Assembly (NCBI RefSeq): GCF_020386635.1
Contig: NZ_CP081942.1
Span: 2,046,001-2,110,000 of the forward strand
DNA from: Pseudomonas sp. MM211
GTDB lineage: Bacteria > Pseudomonadota > Gammaproteobacteria > Pseudomonadales > Pseudomonadaceae
Length of the DNA stretch: 64,000 nucleotides
Reading direction: 5' to 3'
This document shows positions 1 through 7,512 of this stretch, piece after piece. Both the position numbers and the translations under genes were made by a program. Each line of letters opens with the position of its first letter. Position 1 is the stretch's first letter. The notes under the pieces were generated by a model, which worked only from the letters and a program-made list of their open reading frames with translations, was not told the DNA's origin and ran no database searches.

Positions 1-2132
1 GCCACGTCGGTGCCGCCGCCCATGGCGATACCGACATCCGCTGCAGCCAGGGCAGGGGCGTCGTTGATGCCGTCACCGACCATGGCCACGACACCCTTGG
101 CTTTCAGTTCGCTGACGATCCGCGCCTTGTCCGCAGGCAGAACCTGCGCGTGAACCGAGTCGATACCCAATTGCCTGGCGACAGCGTGTGCACTGCCCTG
201 ATTGTCGCCGCTGATCAGGTGGCTGACGATATGGCGGTCAGCCAGCGTGGCGACCGCTTCACGGGCGCCGTCTTTCAAGGTGTCGCCAAAGGCGAACAGA
301 GCCAGCACCCGCGCCGGGGAGCCCGTCTCGATCAGCCATGACAAGGTACGCCCCTCGGCTTCCCAGGCCTGGGCCGCCGAGGCCAGTTCGTTCGGCTCGC
401 TGGCGCCGCTTTCCAGCAGCAGGCGACGATTGCCCAGTTGCAGTGACCGGCCCTCCACCTGACCGGCAATGCCGCGGCCGGCCAACGCCTGGCTGGAGTT
501 GACCGGCGCAAGCGTCAACGCTGCCTCCTGACAAGCCTGCAACACCGCCCTGGCCAGTGGATGCTCGCTGCCTTGCTGTAGCGCACCGGCCAGGCGTAGT
601 GCCTGGTCGGCATCGATGTCGACGGTTTGCAGGTGGGCGATACGCGGTGCGCCGGAGGTCAGGGTGCCGGTCTTGTCGAATGCCACCACCGTGACGCAAT
701 GGGCGATCTCCAGGGCTTCGGCATCCTTGATCAGGATGCCGTGGCGGGCCGCTACGCCGGTGCCGGCCATGATTGCCGTTGGCGTTGCCAGACCCAGGGC
801 GCAGGGGCAGGCGATCACCAGAACGGCCACGGCATTGAGCAGCGCGCTTTCCAGGCCCGCCCCCAGGCTCAGCCAGACGATCAAGGTCAGCAGCGCGATC
901 AGCAGCACCACCGGTACGAATACCTGGCTGACCCTGTCCACCAGCTTCTGGATCGGTGCCTTGGCGGCCTGCGCGTCCTCGACCAGGCGGATGATCCGCG
1001 ACAGCACGGTTTCTGCACCCAGGGCGGTGGTCTCGATCAGTAGACGACCCTCGCTATTGATCGCCCCGGCTGTTACCGAATCGCCCGGCGCCTTGGCTTG
1101 CGGCAGGCTTTCACCGCTGATCAGTGCTTCGTCGGCGTGGCTGTCGCCCTCCAGCACCGTGCCGTCGACTGGAAAGCGCTCGCCCGGTCTGACCAGCACC
1201 TGATCGCCCAGGCTCAGCGCACTGACGGCCACGCGTTGCTCGATGCCGCCCTGCAGGCGTGTGGCTTCATCGGGGCGCAACGCCTGCAGGGTACGGATTG
1301 CGCTGGTGGTCTGGCGCTTGGCACGGCTTTCCAGGTATTTGCCGAGCAGGATCAGGGCAATGATCACCGCCGAGGCTTCGAAATACAGGTGTGGCGTGTG
1401 CCCCGCAGGAGTGATCGCCCACTGATAGAGGCTCAGGCCGTAGCCGGCGCTGGTGCCCAGGGCGACCAGCTGATCCATATTGCCGGAGCCGCTGCGCAGG
1501 GCGTTCCAGGCGGCTCGGTAAAAGCGCGCACCGAGGACGAACTGCACCGGTGTAGCGAGTAGGAATTGTGCCCAGGCCGGCAGCATCAGGTGCACGCCGA
1601 AGGGGGCCAGCAGCATCGGTAATACCAGCGGCGCGGCGAGCAGCAAGGCCAGTGCCAGTCGCCAGCGCTCGGCCTGCAAGCGGCGGTCGTTGGCGTCGCC
1701 ATTCGCCTGCGGCGCATCCACTGTGCTGGCCAAATAGCCGACGGCCGACACCGCCGCCAGCAGCGCCTGGGTATCGACACCCGTGACCACCTGCACGCGG
1801 GCTTGCTCGGTGGCCAGGTTGACGCTGACCGCCAGTACGCCGGGCTGCCTGCTCAGCGCGCGCTCGACGCGACCCGCGCAACTGGCGCAGGTCATGCCGG
1901 AAATGGCCAGATCCAGGCTTTCACTGGGTACCTCGTAGCCAGCTTTCTGTACGGCCGTCACCAATGCCGGTAGTTGCTCGGCAGGTGCCGCCACACGCGC
2001 GCGCTCGCTGGCCAGGTTGACGCTGGCTTCAGTGACCTGAGGGACACCTTGCAAGGCGCGCTCGACGCGGCCCGCGCAGCTGGCGCAGGTCATGCCGGCG
2101 ATCGGCAGGTCGAGGGTGGGCGGCGTGGGCAT
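1..2132 (-). CDS. copA: Copper-exporting P1B-type ATPase CopA (C-terminus beyond the left edge)
   Basis: Pumps Cu(I) from cytoplasm to periplasm using ATP. Read leftwards from an ATG at 2130-2132 preceded by GGAG. About 710 residues are visible of a protein usually near 790-800; the last membrane helices lie off the window. Two N-terminal heavy-metal-binding domains each carry GMTCASC (residues about 13-19 and 79-85). The transmembrane metal-binding CPC motif is at about 442-444, the phosphorylated aspartate of DKTGTLT at about 486, and the hinge motif ending [18 protein letters not shown] lies at the edge. A CueR-type promoter (2166-2196) sits directly upstream. The chaperone gene copZ lies nearby with the same kind of promoter, which supports copper specificity. 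cueR is not visible and may lie off the left edge. Confidence 0.95.
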   Translation of the reverse strand, partial: MPTPPTLDLPIAGMTCASCAGRVERALQGVPQVTEASVNLASERARVAAPAEQLPALVTAVQKAGYEVPSESLDLAISGMTCASCAGRVERALSRQPGVLAVSVNLATEQARVQVVTGVDTQALLAAVSAVGYLASTVDAPQANGDANDRRLQAERWRLALALLLAAPLVLPMLLAPFGVHLMLPAWAQFLLATPVQFVLGARFYRAAWNALRSGSGNMDQLVALGTSAGYGLSLYQWAITPAGHTPHLYFEASAVIIALILLGKYLESRAKRQTTSAIRTLQALRPDEATRLQGGIEQRVAVSALSLGDQVLVRPGERFPVDGTVLEGDSHADEALISGESLPQAKAPGDSVTAGAINSEGRLLIETTALGAETVLSRIIRLVEDAQAAKAPIQKLVDRVSQVFVPVVLLIALLTLIVWLSLGAGLESALLNAVAVLVIACPCALGLATPTAIMAGTGVAARHGILIKDAEALEIAHCVTVVAFDKTGTLTSGAPRIAHLQTVDIDADQALRLAGALQQGSEHPLARAVLQACQEAALTLAPVNSSQALAGRGIAGQVEGRSLQLGNRRLLLESGASEPNELASAAQAWEAEGRTLSWLIETGSPARVLALFAFGDTLKDGAREAVATLADRHIVSHLISGDNQGSAHAVARQLGIDSVHAQVLPADKARIVSELKAKGVVAMVGDGINDAPALAAADVGIAMGGGTDV

Positions 2133-2165
2133 GGTCGTCTCCGGTGAATCCTGGCGGGTACGCAC

Positions 2166-2196
2166 AGGATCAACCTTGACCCATGGGGAAGGTCAA
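2166..2196 (-). promoter_or_regulatory. CueR-type copper-inducible promoter of copA
   Basis: Reading leftwards, a -35 TTGACC (2196-2191) and a -10-like GATCCT (2171-2166) are separated by exactly 19 bp. The over-long spacer contains the dyad ACCTTCC-N7-TCAAGGT, close to the CueR/MerR-family operator. Such 19-20 bp spacers are the hallmark of MerR-family activation. It lies about 30 bp upstream of the copA start codon. Confidence 0.8.
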
Positions 2197-2226
2197 GCCC
2201 CGGAGATGTTCATTTGCCGGGCAGGC

Positions 2227-2613
2227 TTACTGGCTGGACGGTGCCGGAGTCAGGTAGGGGCCGGATGGGCTGAGGCCGATGCGATAGCGGCGAATCTCGC
2301 CGGCAGTCAGGCTCAGTCGCTGACTGTCGAGCGGTGTGATACCGGCCTGGCAGCTTTCGGTGCCGATCATGCCCAGGCGCACCGACACATCGCCAGGCGG
2401 CAGATTGAAGGACACCGACTGGCCTTGGAACAGTCGTGCGGCCAGCTGATCCTGCAGGTAGACGCCGAACTCGCACGGCGATGCCACTTCCAGGCGCTCG
2501 CGGGAGATGATCAGCACCGCATAGCCATCGCCCAGGGTGGTATGCGACGGCAGTACCTGGGCGAGTGCTGGCAGAGGCAGAGCGAGAAACAATGAGAAGA
2601 GGAGGCGGCGCAT
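2227..2613 (-). CDS. Small secreted protein of unknown function beside the copper genes
   Basis: 128 residues. The N-terminus MRRLLFSLFLALPLPALAQ is a clear Sec signal peptide with probable cleavage after ALA, so the mature protein of about 110 residues should be periplasmic. Two cysteines remain in the mature part, enough for one disulfide. The central part reads like a beta-rich carrier domain (QSVSFNLPPGDVSVRLGMIG), similar in style to periplasmic proteins that describe glycine-zipper or PEGA-like folds, but I cannot name a family. It lies between copA and copZ on the copA strand, but copA has its own promoter between them, so a copper role is only guilt by association. No good Shine-Dalgarno is seen before the ATG. 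Confidence 0.65.
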   Translation of the reverse strand: MRRLLFSLFLALPLPALAQVLPSHTTLGDGYAVLIISRERLEVASPCEFGVYLQDQLAARLFQGQSVSFNLPPGDVSVRLGMIGTESCQAGITPLDSQRLSLTAGEIRRYRIGLSPSGPYLTPAPSSQ

Positions 2614-2681
2614 GGTCAGACCAGATGGCTATGGAGTTTTCAGAGCTTGGCCGAGGTTGGTCGGTTCAACAAGTGCGAGGG

Positions 2682-2712
2682 TTGACCTTGACCCGATGGC
2701 AAGCTCGATACT
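2682..2712 (+). promoter_or_regulatory. CueR-type promoter of copZ
   Basis: -35 TTGACC at 2682-2687, -10 GATACT at 2707-2712, spacer exactly 19 bp and containing the imperfect dyad ACCTTGACCCGATGGCAAGCT. This is the same architecture as the copA promoter at 2166-2196, so both copper genes are probably activated by the same CueR. The predicted start of transcription is about 40 nt before the copZ start codon. Confidence 0.8.
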
Positions 2713-2757
2713 TTTCCACGAATCGAATGATTGCCCACGCGGGCAGAGGAGATGACG

Positions 2758-2976
2758 ATGCAGATATTCAAGGTAGATGGCATGACATGCGCCCATTGCG
2801 AGCGCTCGATCACTGATGCCGTACAGGCGATCGATGCCTCGGCGCAGGTGCAGGTGGATCTGAGCGCAGGCGAGGTCAGGGTGCAGACCTCGCATCCGGT
2901 CGACCAGGTGCTCGAGGCGATCATCAATGCAGGCTACAAGGCAGAGGCCGTGCCTGCTGCTAAGACCAATCGCTGA
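2758..2976 (+). CDS. copZ: Copper chaperone CopZ (single HMA domain)
   Basis: 72 residues, a single heavy-metal-associated domain of the usual size. It begins MQIFKVDGMTCAHCERSI, with the Cu(I)-binding cysteines at positions 11 and 14 in the GMTCAHC motif. It is expected to bind cytosolic Cu(I) and hand it to the N-terminal domains of CopA. I chose the ATG at 2758 because GAGGAG lies about 6 nt upstream; an in-frame ATG at 2752 and a longer upstream extension are less likely. The gene sits behind its own CueR-type promoter. Its stop codon overlaps the 3' end of the convergent tetR gene, whose coding region starts at 2960, by 17 bp. Confidence 0.93.
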   Translation: MQIFKVDGMTCAHCERSITDAVQAIDASAQVQVDLSAGEVRVQTSHPVDQVLEAIINAGYKAEAVPAAKTNR

Positions 2977-3580
2977 TCAGGCCGCGAAACAGCCCGTCGA
3001 TCATCACCGGCCCGTCGTTCTGCGGGTCGAACAGGCTGTTGTCGCGCAGCCAGTCGCTGAGCATGCCGACGATCAGCGCGTGCAGGGTGCGTGCCGCAAG
3101 GCGCGGCGTCATGCCGGGGCGCAGTCGAGACTGCGCGGACGGGTGAGCGAAGATCGCCTCGCAGAGGTCGATGAACTGATTGATGAAGGCTTCATGGCGT
3201 TCTTCGGCCTCGCGCAGCTCCTCGGTGAACTCGCAGCGGTGCAGCAGTACCGTGAAGATGCGCCGCTTCTGCTCATCCAGAGCAATACCTGCGATACCTT
3301 CTACGCACAGCTCGCGCAGTGACTGCAGGCCGTCGCCAGATTGGCTTTCCTGCAGGTGCTGAGCTAGTTGCTCCGGGGGCAGGCGCACCTGGCTGAGCAT
3401 GTCGTGAAACAGGTGGGCCTTGTTCTGAAAATGCCAATAGACCGCACCACGGGTCACCCCGGCATGTTTGGCGATATGCTCCAGGCTGGTGTGGGCAACA
3501 CCCTTTTCCAGAAACAATATCTCGGCGGAGGCCAGAATGGTGGCACGGGTCTGCTCTGCTTGTTCTTTGGTTCGACGCAT
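2960..3580 (-). CDS. TetR/AcrR-family repressor of the adjacent drug exporter
   Basis: 206 residues. The N-terminal helix-turn-helix (about 1-60: RRTKEQAEQTRATILASAE ... GVTRGAVYWHFQNKAHLF) is typical of AcrR/TtgR/MtrR repressors and resembles the TtgR-like protein at 54658-55293. The C-terminal ligand domain is of the TetR_C_2 style. It is divergent from a Bcr/CflA-family exporter with about 170 bp between them. That gap contains the palindrome TTTACA-N11-ATGTAA, a plausible operator. Inference: it represses the exporter and itself, and is released by a toxic ligand. It is not part of the copper genes despite overlapping the end of copZ. Confidence 0.85.
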   Translation of the reverse strand: MRRTKEQAEQTRATILASAEILFLEKGVAHTSLEHIAKHAGVTRGAVYWHFQNKAHLFHDMLSQVRLPPEQLAQHLQESQSGDGLQSLRELCVEGIAGIALDEQKRRIFTVLLHRCEFTEELREAEERHEAFINQFIDLCEAIFAHPSAQSRLRPGMTPRLAARTLHALIVGMLSDWLRDNSLFDPQNDGPVMIDGLFRGLISDWS

Positions 3581-3643
3581 ACGACAGAAATCAAATCGGT
3601 TCAGGAATGGCGAGTGTAATTATTTTTTTGTCCCAAGGTTTGT

Positions 3644-3666
3644 TTTACAGACGAACTTGTATGTAA
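3644..3666. promoter_or_regulatory. Probable TetR-family operator between the regulator and the exporter
   Basis: An imperfect palindrome with half-sites TTTACA (3644-3649) and ATGTAA (3661-3666) separated by 11 bp, lying between the divergent tetR and exporter genes. The TtgR-type operator at 55377-55399 has the same half-sites at the same spacing. No experimental support is available from sequence alone. Confidence 0.6.
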
Positions 3667-3752
3667 TTGTCGGCATCCACTCTTTAAGGAGCCTCCAGCG
3701 CTCCGCCCGTTGACCCGGCCCGGAGCCGGGACTCTCGTCGAGTACCTTGCAA

Positions 3753-4943
3753 ATGACGTTTCGCCTGTTACTGATCCTTGGCGCACTCAGTGCCTTCGGC
3801 CCCTTGGCCATCGACTTCTACCTGCCCAGTTTCCCTGCCCTGGCGCTGGCGTTCGATACCGACACCGAGCACGTCCAGCTCTCCCTGGCTTCCTATTTTG
3901 CCGGGCTGGCCATCGGGCAACTGCTCTACGGCCCGCTGGCTGACCGGTTCGGTCGGCGCATTCCGCTGCTCGTCGGGGTCTCCCTGTTCACCCTGGCGTC
4001 GTTGGCCTGTGCCGTGGCGCCCAGCCTGGAGTGGCTGATTGTTGCGCGCTTCGTGCAGGCCCTGGGCGGTTGCGCCGGCATGGTGGTGTCGCGCGCCGTA
4101 GTGCGCGATCTGTGTGACCCAATCAGTTCGGCCAAGGTGTTCTCGCAACTGATGCTGGTGATGGGGCTGGCGCCGATCCTCGCGCCCGTGGCGGGCGGGC
4201 TGCTGCTCAACCTGTTCGGCTGGCCGTCGATATTCGTCTGCCTGACGCTGTTCAGCGCGGCTTGCCTGGTCGCCCTGTACCGCTGGTTGCCGGAAACCCT
4301 GAACCCCAATGTCGAGCCGGCTCCGCTGCGCGGGGCGATCGGTGAATATCGCCGGCTGTTCGCCGATCTGCCCTTTATCGGCCATGCCCTGACGGGTGGA
4401 CTGGCGATTGCCGGCATGTTTGCGTACATCGCCGGCTCGCCCTTCGTGTTCATCGAGCTCTATGGCATTGCGCCAGAACACTACGGCTGGCTGTTCGGTA
4501 CCAACGCCGCTGGCTTCATCCTGGCGGCACAGGTCAACGCCTGGCTGGTGTCACGCCAGGGGCCTGCCTATTGGGCCAGGCGCATCGTCTGGTTCTATCT
4601 GGGCTGTGGCGCACTGTTGCTGCTGTTGTCCTGGGTGCATACCCAGTCGCTGTGGCCGCTGATGGTGCCGCTGTTCGGCTGCATCGCGTCACTGGGCATC
4701 CTGCTGCCGAACACTTCTGCCTGTGCGATGGCAGGGCAGGGGCGTCATGCGGGGAGTGCATCGGCACTGATGGGCAGCCTGCAATTCACCATCGCCGCCA
4801 CTGCCGCGTCCATGGTCGGCGTGCTGCACGACGGCAGCGCCGTACCGATGGCGTTGGTGATCTTCTGCTGCGGCGTGCTGGCGGTGCTGGCTTCGCGCTT
4901 CACCCGCTGGGCGGAGAAGCGCGCTGGGCACCCCCACGGCTGA
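3753..4943 (+). CDS. Bcr/CflA-family MFS multidrug exporter
   Basis: 396 residues, normal for the Bcr/CflA family of 12-helix proton-antiport exporters (relatives export bicyclomycin, chloramphenicol, sulfonamides). It opens with LLILGALSAFGPLAIDFYLPSFPAL, the family's characteristic first helix with the acidic D-Y-LP motif. The MFS motif A between helices 2 and 3 reads GPLADRFGRRIPLLVG, and RAVVRD follows helix 4. I start at the ATG at 3753; an in-frame TTG at 3747 is possible, and neither has a strong Shine-Dalgarno. The divergent TetR gene and the palindrome at 3644-3666 suggest drug-inducible expression. The substrate cannot be told from sequence. Confidence 0.9.
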   Translation: MTFRLLLILGALSAFGPLAIDFYLPSFPALALAFDTDTEHVQLSLASYFAGLAIGQLLYGPLADRFGRRIPLLVGVSLFTLASLACAVAPSLEWLIVARFVQALGGCAGMVVSRAVVRDLCDPISSAKVFSQLMLVMGLAPILAPVAGGLLLNLFGWPSIFVCLTLFSAACLVALYRWLPETLNPNVEPAPLRGAIGEYRRLFADLPFIGHALTGGLAIAGMFAYIAGSPFVFIELYGIAPEHYGWLFGTNAAGFILAAQVNAWLVSRQGPAYWARRIVWFYLGCGALLLLLSWVHTQSLWPLMVPLFGCIASLGILLPNTSACAMAGQGRHAGSASALMGSLQFTIAATAASMVGVLHDGSAVPMALVIFCCGVLAVLASRFTRWAEKRAGHPHG

Positions 4944-4951
4944 CCCGAGGT

Positions 4952-5128
4952 TCAGCCGGCCATGCGTTGCCTCTCCGGCAGCGCGTGGGGGGCCTGCACC
5001 CTCGCTTCGAGCGTCGCCACGAACTGGCGCGCTTCCCCTTCGCTGCGAAAACTGACCTGATGCTTGCCGAGACTCACTTGCCAGTGAATGCCGAGAGGGC
5101 CTTTCTGCGCACGTATCCGGATATTCAT
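4952..5128 (-). CDS. Small hypothetical protein (58 aa)
   Basis: Starts at the ATG at 5126-5128 with GGGAGT about 7 nt upstream, giving MNIRIRAQKGPLGIHWQVSL and 58 residues; longer upstream readings lack a ribosome-binding site. It is basic, with no signal peptide, no membrane helix and no motif I recognise. The stretch HWQVSLGKHQVSFRSEGEARQFVATLEAR looks like a small beta-alpha unit. It lies convergent to the exporter gene, with only 8 bp between stop codons, and downstream of prrF on the same strand but separated by the prrF terminator. The good ribosome-binding site is the main reason to believe it. Confidence 0.5.
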   Translation of the reverse strand: MNIRIRAQKGPLGIHWQVSLGKHQVSFRSEGEARQFVATLEARVQAPHALPERQRMAG

Positions 5129-5255
5129 GAGGGTGACTCCCAGTGAGCGTGCGGACAGTCTAGCCGCACCTGGGGTAACTGCTCTGATGCAGATCAATGA
5201 GGCGACGGACGTCACAGTCATCGAGAGAAACGCGGTGGAAACATTTCCTGCAGGC

Positions 5256-5286
5256 AAAAAAAGACCCGGCAAAGAGCCGGGTCAAT
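5256..5286 (-). terminator. Intrinsic terminator of prrF
   Basis: 8-bp stem GACCCGGC/GCCGGGTC with a 5-nt loop, followed on the minus strand by seven T. It forms the 3' end of PrrF and isolates the small gene at 4952-5128. Confidence 0.9.
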
Positions 5287-5370
5287 AACCGTGATTAGCC
5301 TGATGAGGAGATAATCTGAAGAGTCCGACCTAAGGTCTCTTTAGGTTATCGGCTGATCTCGCGACCAGCT
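5256..5370 (-). ncRNA. prrF: Iron-responsive small RNA PrrF
   Basis: About 115 nt, read leftwards. The start is placed at AGCTGGTCGCGAGATCAGCC (about 5370), 7-8 nt after a TATTAT -10 box at 5383-5378. The middle (5319-5289) contains the highly conserved PrrF core TCAGATTATCTCCTCATCAGG and its continuation to CACGG, the segment known to pair with mRNAs such as sodB. It ends in a strong intrinsic terminator, stem GACCCGGC/GCCGGGTC followed by seven U (5262-5256). Under iron limitation PrrF represses mRNAs for iron-containing proteins. Its place next to cbpA matches the P. aeruginosa prrF locus, but only one copy is present here, not the tandem prrF1-prrF2. Confidence 0.92.
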
Positions 5371-5373
5371 GAT

Positions 5374-5396
5374 GCAAATAATAGCAATTCTCATTT
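5374..5396 (-). promoter_or_regulatory. Fur box over the prrF promoter
   Basis: On the minus strand AAATGAGAATTGCTATTATT and the following TGC give a good match to the Fur consensus (GATAATGATAATCATTATC-like). It overlaps the -10 box TATTAT, so iron-bound Fur would block prrF transcription directly. Confidence 0.8.
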
Positions 5397-5414
5397 CTTA
5401 GTCAACAGCTAATT

Positions 5415-5431
5415 GGAAATTATTTTCATTC
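5415..5431 (-). promoter_or_regulatory. Possible second, upstream Fur box
   Basis: TGAAAATAATTTCCA on the minus strand matches 11 of 14 informative positions of the 7-1-7 Fur motif TGATAAT-N-ATTATCA. It lies about 20-35 bp upstream of the first box, near the expected -35 region or just above it. The match is weaker, so this is tentative. Confidence 0.5.
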
Positions 5432-5467
5432 ATCGCAGCCATAGGGTTTTGCGGCCCGCTGAAACGA

Positions 5468-5639
5468 CGAACCCCGGCGCATGCAGGCTGTGTGAAAACT
5501 ACTGCGCTCGGTCATGCGGCGTTAAAAAACCAGCTCAAAATGCTCATTTACAACTCGTAAACTGCGCTTTTTCGCCGGTTTTTGCCTTGCCTGACCTTCG
5601 CTCGCTACGTTTTCACACGGCCTGCATGGCCGGGGTTCG
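5468..5639. repeat. 172-bp palindromic intergenic element
   Basis: The ends are inverted repeats: CGAACCCCGGCGCATGCAGG...TGTGTGAAAAC on the left and GTTTTCACACGGCCTGCATG...CCGGGGTTCG on the right. About 30 bp pair with a few mismatches. Between them lie a second arm (CTGCGCTCGGTCATGCGGC against GCCTTGCCTGACCTTCGCTCG) and a short T/A-rich centre. No reading frame of note is inside. I recognise similar palindromes scattered in Pseudomonas intergenic DNA, so this is probably a non-autonomous repeat. It ends 16 bp from the cbpA stop codon and could act as its 3' hairpin. Confidence 0.8.
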
Positions 5640-5655
5640 ATGGCGGCCTGCCGGC

Positions 5656-6447
5656 TCAACCAGGCTGGCGCAGCCCGGTGACTTCCTTGTTGAGCAGGTC
5701 GATGCGTCGCGCCATGCTCTCGACAAGGCTGTGGGCGATCCGCGGGTTGCTTTCCATCAGGCTAAGGAACTGATCCTTGGGGATCACCATCACCGTGCAG
5801 GCTTCACTGGCAACCACCGTGGCACTGCGCTTTTCATGGGTGAACACGGCCATGGCGCCGAAAATCTCGTCTTTCTGCACGTCGCCTACCTTCAGGCCAT
5901 CGACGAAGGCTTCGGCATGCCCCTCGATGATGATGAACACGTGATCGGCCTCGTCACCCTGATGGATCAGCGAATCGCCTTTGCCGAAGTGCTTGAAGCC
6001 GGTGGCAGGGCGTACTTCCGGTTGTTTGATACGCGCCAGTGCGTCTGAAAGCAGGGCGGTGTGGCCCACCAGGTACTGAATGAACAATTCCTGACGAGGC
6101 TCGCTGGCATAGATGTGCTTGAACACTTCGCTGCGCGAATAGGGAATCAGCGTCACTGGTTCGTCGCTGGTATAGCGGCAGGTTGGTAGATCAATACCTT
6201 GGCGCAAGCCAACCAGATCGCCTTCCTGCAAGTAGAACAGCGGCCGCTCATCGACCAGGGCATGCAGCAAGCCGTTGTCGATGATGAATAATTGGTTGCC
6301 CGGCAGTTCGCTCGCCAGATCCTCGCTGCGCTCGACTTGTAGCGCTACGCCGCATGGGCTTAGCCCGTCGAGTAATTTCCCGGGGATGCTCTGCAATCGG
6401 CTGATCAGTTGGTCGGCGTAGGCCGGTTGTTCCCCGAGTAAATACAT
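5656..6447 (-). CDS. cbpA: cNMP-binding domain protein, CbpA-like
   Basis: 263 residues. The C-terminal half (about 145-260) is a cyclic-nucleotide-binding beta-roll: FGKGDSLIHQGDEADHVFIIIEGHAEAFVDGLKVGDVQKDEIFGAMAVFTHEKRSATVVASEACTVMVIPKDQF. The phosphate-binding cassette region E-I-F-G-A-M-A-V-F followed by R-S-A-T-V is present. The N-terminal half may be a second, degenerate roll (YLQEGDLVGLRQGID). There is no DNA-binding helix-turn-helix, so it is not a Crp-type regulator. The size and the position beside prrF match P. aeruginosa CbpA (PA4704), a cAMP-binding protein under Vfr control; I see no convincing Vfr site upstream here. Confidence 0.8.
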   Translation of the reverse strand: MYLLGEQPAYADQLISRLQSIPGKLLDGLSPCGVALQVERSEDLASELPGNQLFIIDNGLLHALVDERPLFYLQEGDLVGLRQGIDLPTCRYTSDEPVTLIPYSRSEVFKHIYASEPRQELFIQYLVGHTALLSDALARIKQPEVRPATGFKHFGKGDSLIHQGDEADHVFIIIEGHAEAFVDGLKVGDVQKDEIFGAMAVFTHEKRSATVVASEACTVMVIPKDQFLSLMESNPRIAHSLVESMARRIDLLNKEVTGLRQPG

Positions 6448-6707
6448 GATGATTCCTTGAGCTACTCATGCTGGATGCGCACGAAAATCCCTGAGACGAT
6501 AATCTGCGCCGCGCTCCAGGTAAATCGCTCTCGCTGGAGGTTGTGAACCAACGCGTATTCTACGCCAGTACAGTGGCACCTAAGCCCGCGTTATCGGTGC
6601 TATGCAGCCTCATGAGTTTTGACGGGCCGGGTCAGACAGACTGGTCGTTGCGAGCGCGGCGAGAAACCAATCATTACCAATGAAGCGCCCTTTGCAATGG
6701 AGCAGAA

Positions 6708-6980
6708 TTAGATCTTACTGTCGTTAGCCGCTTCTTCGAGTTGTAGGTTGAGACTCGCCTTGCGGGTTGGCGGCAACTCACTCCAGTGAACGTCCAGCAG
6801 GGCGCCTTCGATAGCATAGAGCAGAACTTTGGAAGCCCTGAACCCGCGTGCCCGGACGGCTCTATAAGCATCGACCGCGCCGTAGCGGCGTAAGTCATCT
6901 GGATTGTGGATGCCGACGGCGTGAAGCCACTGCGACGAGGTCTTGCCCAAGTTTTTAAGATGCTGCAGTTCGTCGTTCAC
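6708..6980 (-). CDS. TfoX C-terminal domain protein
   Basis: 90 residues from the GTG at 6978-6980, chosen because AAAGGAGA lies 6 nt upstream; the longer ATG reading has no such site. Residues about 5-75 (LKNLGKTSSQWLHAVGIHNP, DDLRRYGAVDAYRAVRARGF, LLYAIEGALLDVHWSELP) match the TfoX C-terminal domain, a helix-hairpin-helix-like fold also found as a stand-alone protein. The N-terminal TfoX domain tied to competence control in Haemophilus/Vibrio is missing, so no competence role can be claimed. The position between cbpA and the pentapeptide gene matches PAO1 gene order. Confidence 0.75.
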   Translation of the reverse strand: MNDELQHLKNLGKTSSQWLHAVGIHNPDDLRRYGAVDAYRAVRARGFRASKVLLYAIEGALLDVHWSELPPTRKASLNLQLEEAANDSKI

Positions 6981-7089
6981 TGAATCTCCTTTTCGCAGCC
7001 GTTTTGCAGATGGGTGCTGCATGGCCGCCCTATTGGGAGAAAGTGTAGCGGCCGTTGGGTCAGGTGCTCGAATGGTGCGTTACACGCTG

Positions 7090-7446
7090 CTACAGGTGGT
7101 TGGGATGGGTGCGGTATCGCAAGCGTGTGCCAAAGTTCATCGACATGAGAATTTCATCGGCACTCAACTCGGCAGGGAAATAGGCGCCGGATATTTGCGC
7201 ATGGGCAATGCTGGCGCCTTCGAGCTGTGCAGTACGTAGGTCTACGCCGCGCAGGTCGGCCCCACGGAAGTAGGCATTGCGAAAGTCGATGCCTTCGGCG
7301 TTAAGGGTACGCAGATCAAGGCCGCGAAAGTCGCCACCGCTCAGGTCGATGTCAACGCCTTGCGGCCGCTGCGCGTTGAAGGCGGCGACATCATCGTTAT
7401 GCAGAAGGCGGTAGAGGGGACTATCCAGCTGGCTGGGTTGACTCAT
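7090..7446 (-). CDS. Pentapeptide-repeat protein
   Basis: 118 residues from the ATG at 7444-7446 (MSQPSQLDSPLYRLLHNDDV). The central part has tandem five-residue repeats of the A(D/N)LXX type: IDLSGGDFRGLDLRTLNAEG followed by IDFRNAYFRGADLRGVDLRTAQLEGASIAHAQISGAYF. This predicts a short right-handed quadrilateral beta-helix with too few coils (about two) to be a Qnr/MfpA-type DNA mimic. The C-terminal tail (ELSADEILMSMNFGTRLRYRTHPNHL) is outside the repeat. The function is unknown. An upstream in-frame ATG would add 9 residues. Confidence 0.75.
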   Translation of the reverse strand: MSQPSQLDSPLYRLLHNDDVAAFNAQRPQGVDIDLSGGDFRGLDLRTLNAEGIDFRNAYFRGADLRGVDLRTAQLEGASIAHAQISGAYFPAELSADEILMSMNFGTRLRYRTHPNHL

Positions 7447-7512
7447 GATGGCAGTGATCCGATGGGGGCTCACTGCCAGTATAGAGCGGCTTGGCGGCGT
7501 TGCTCGACAGGT

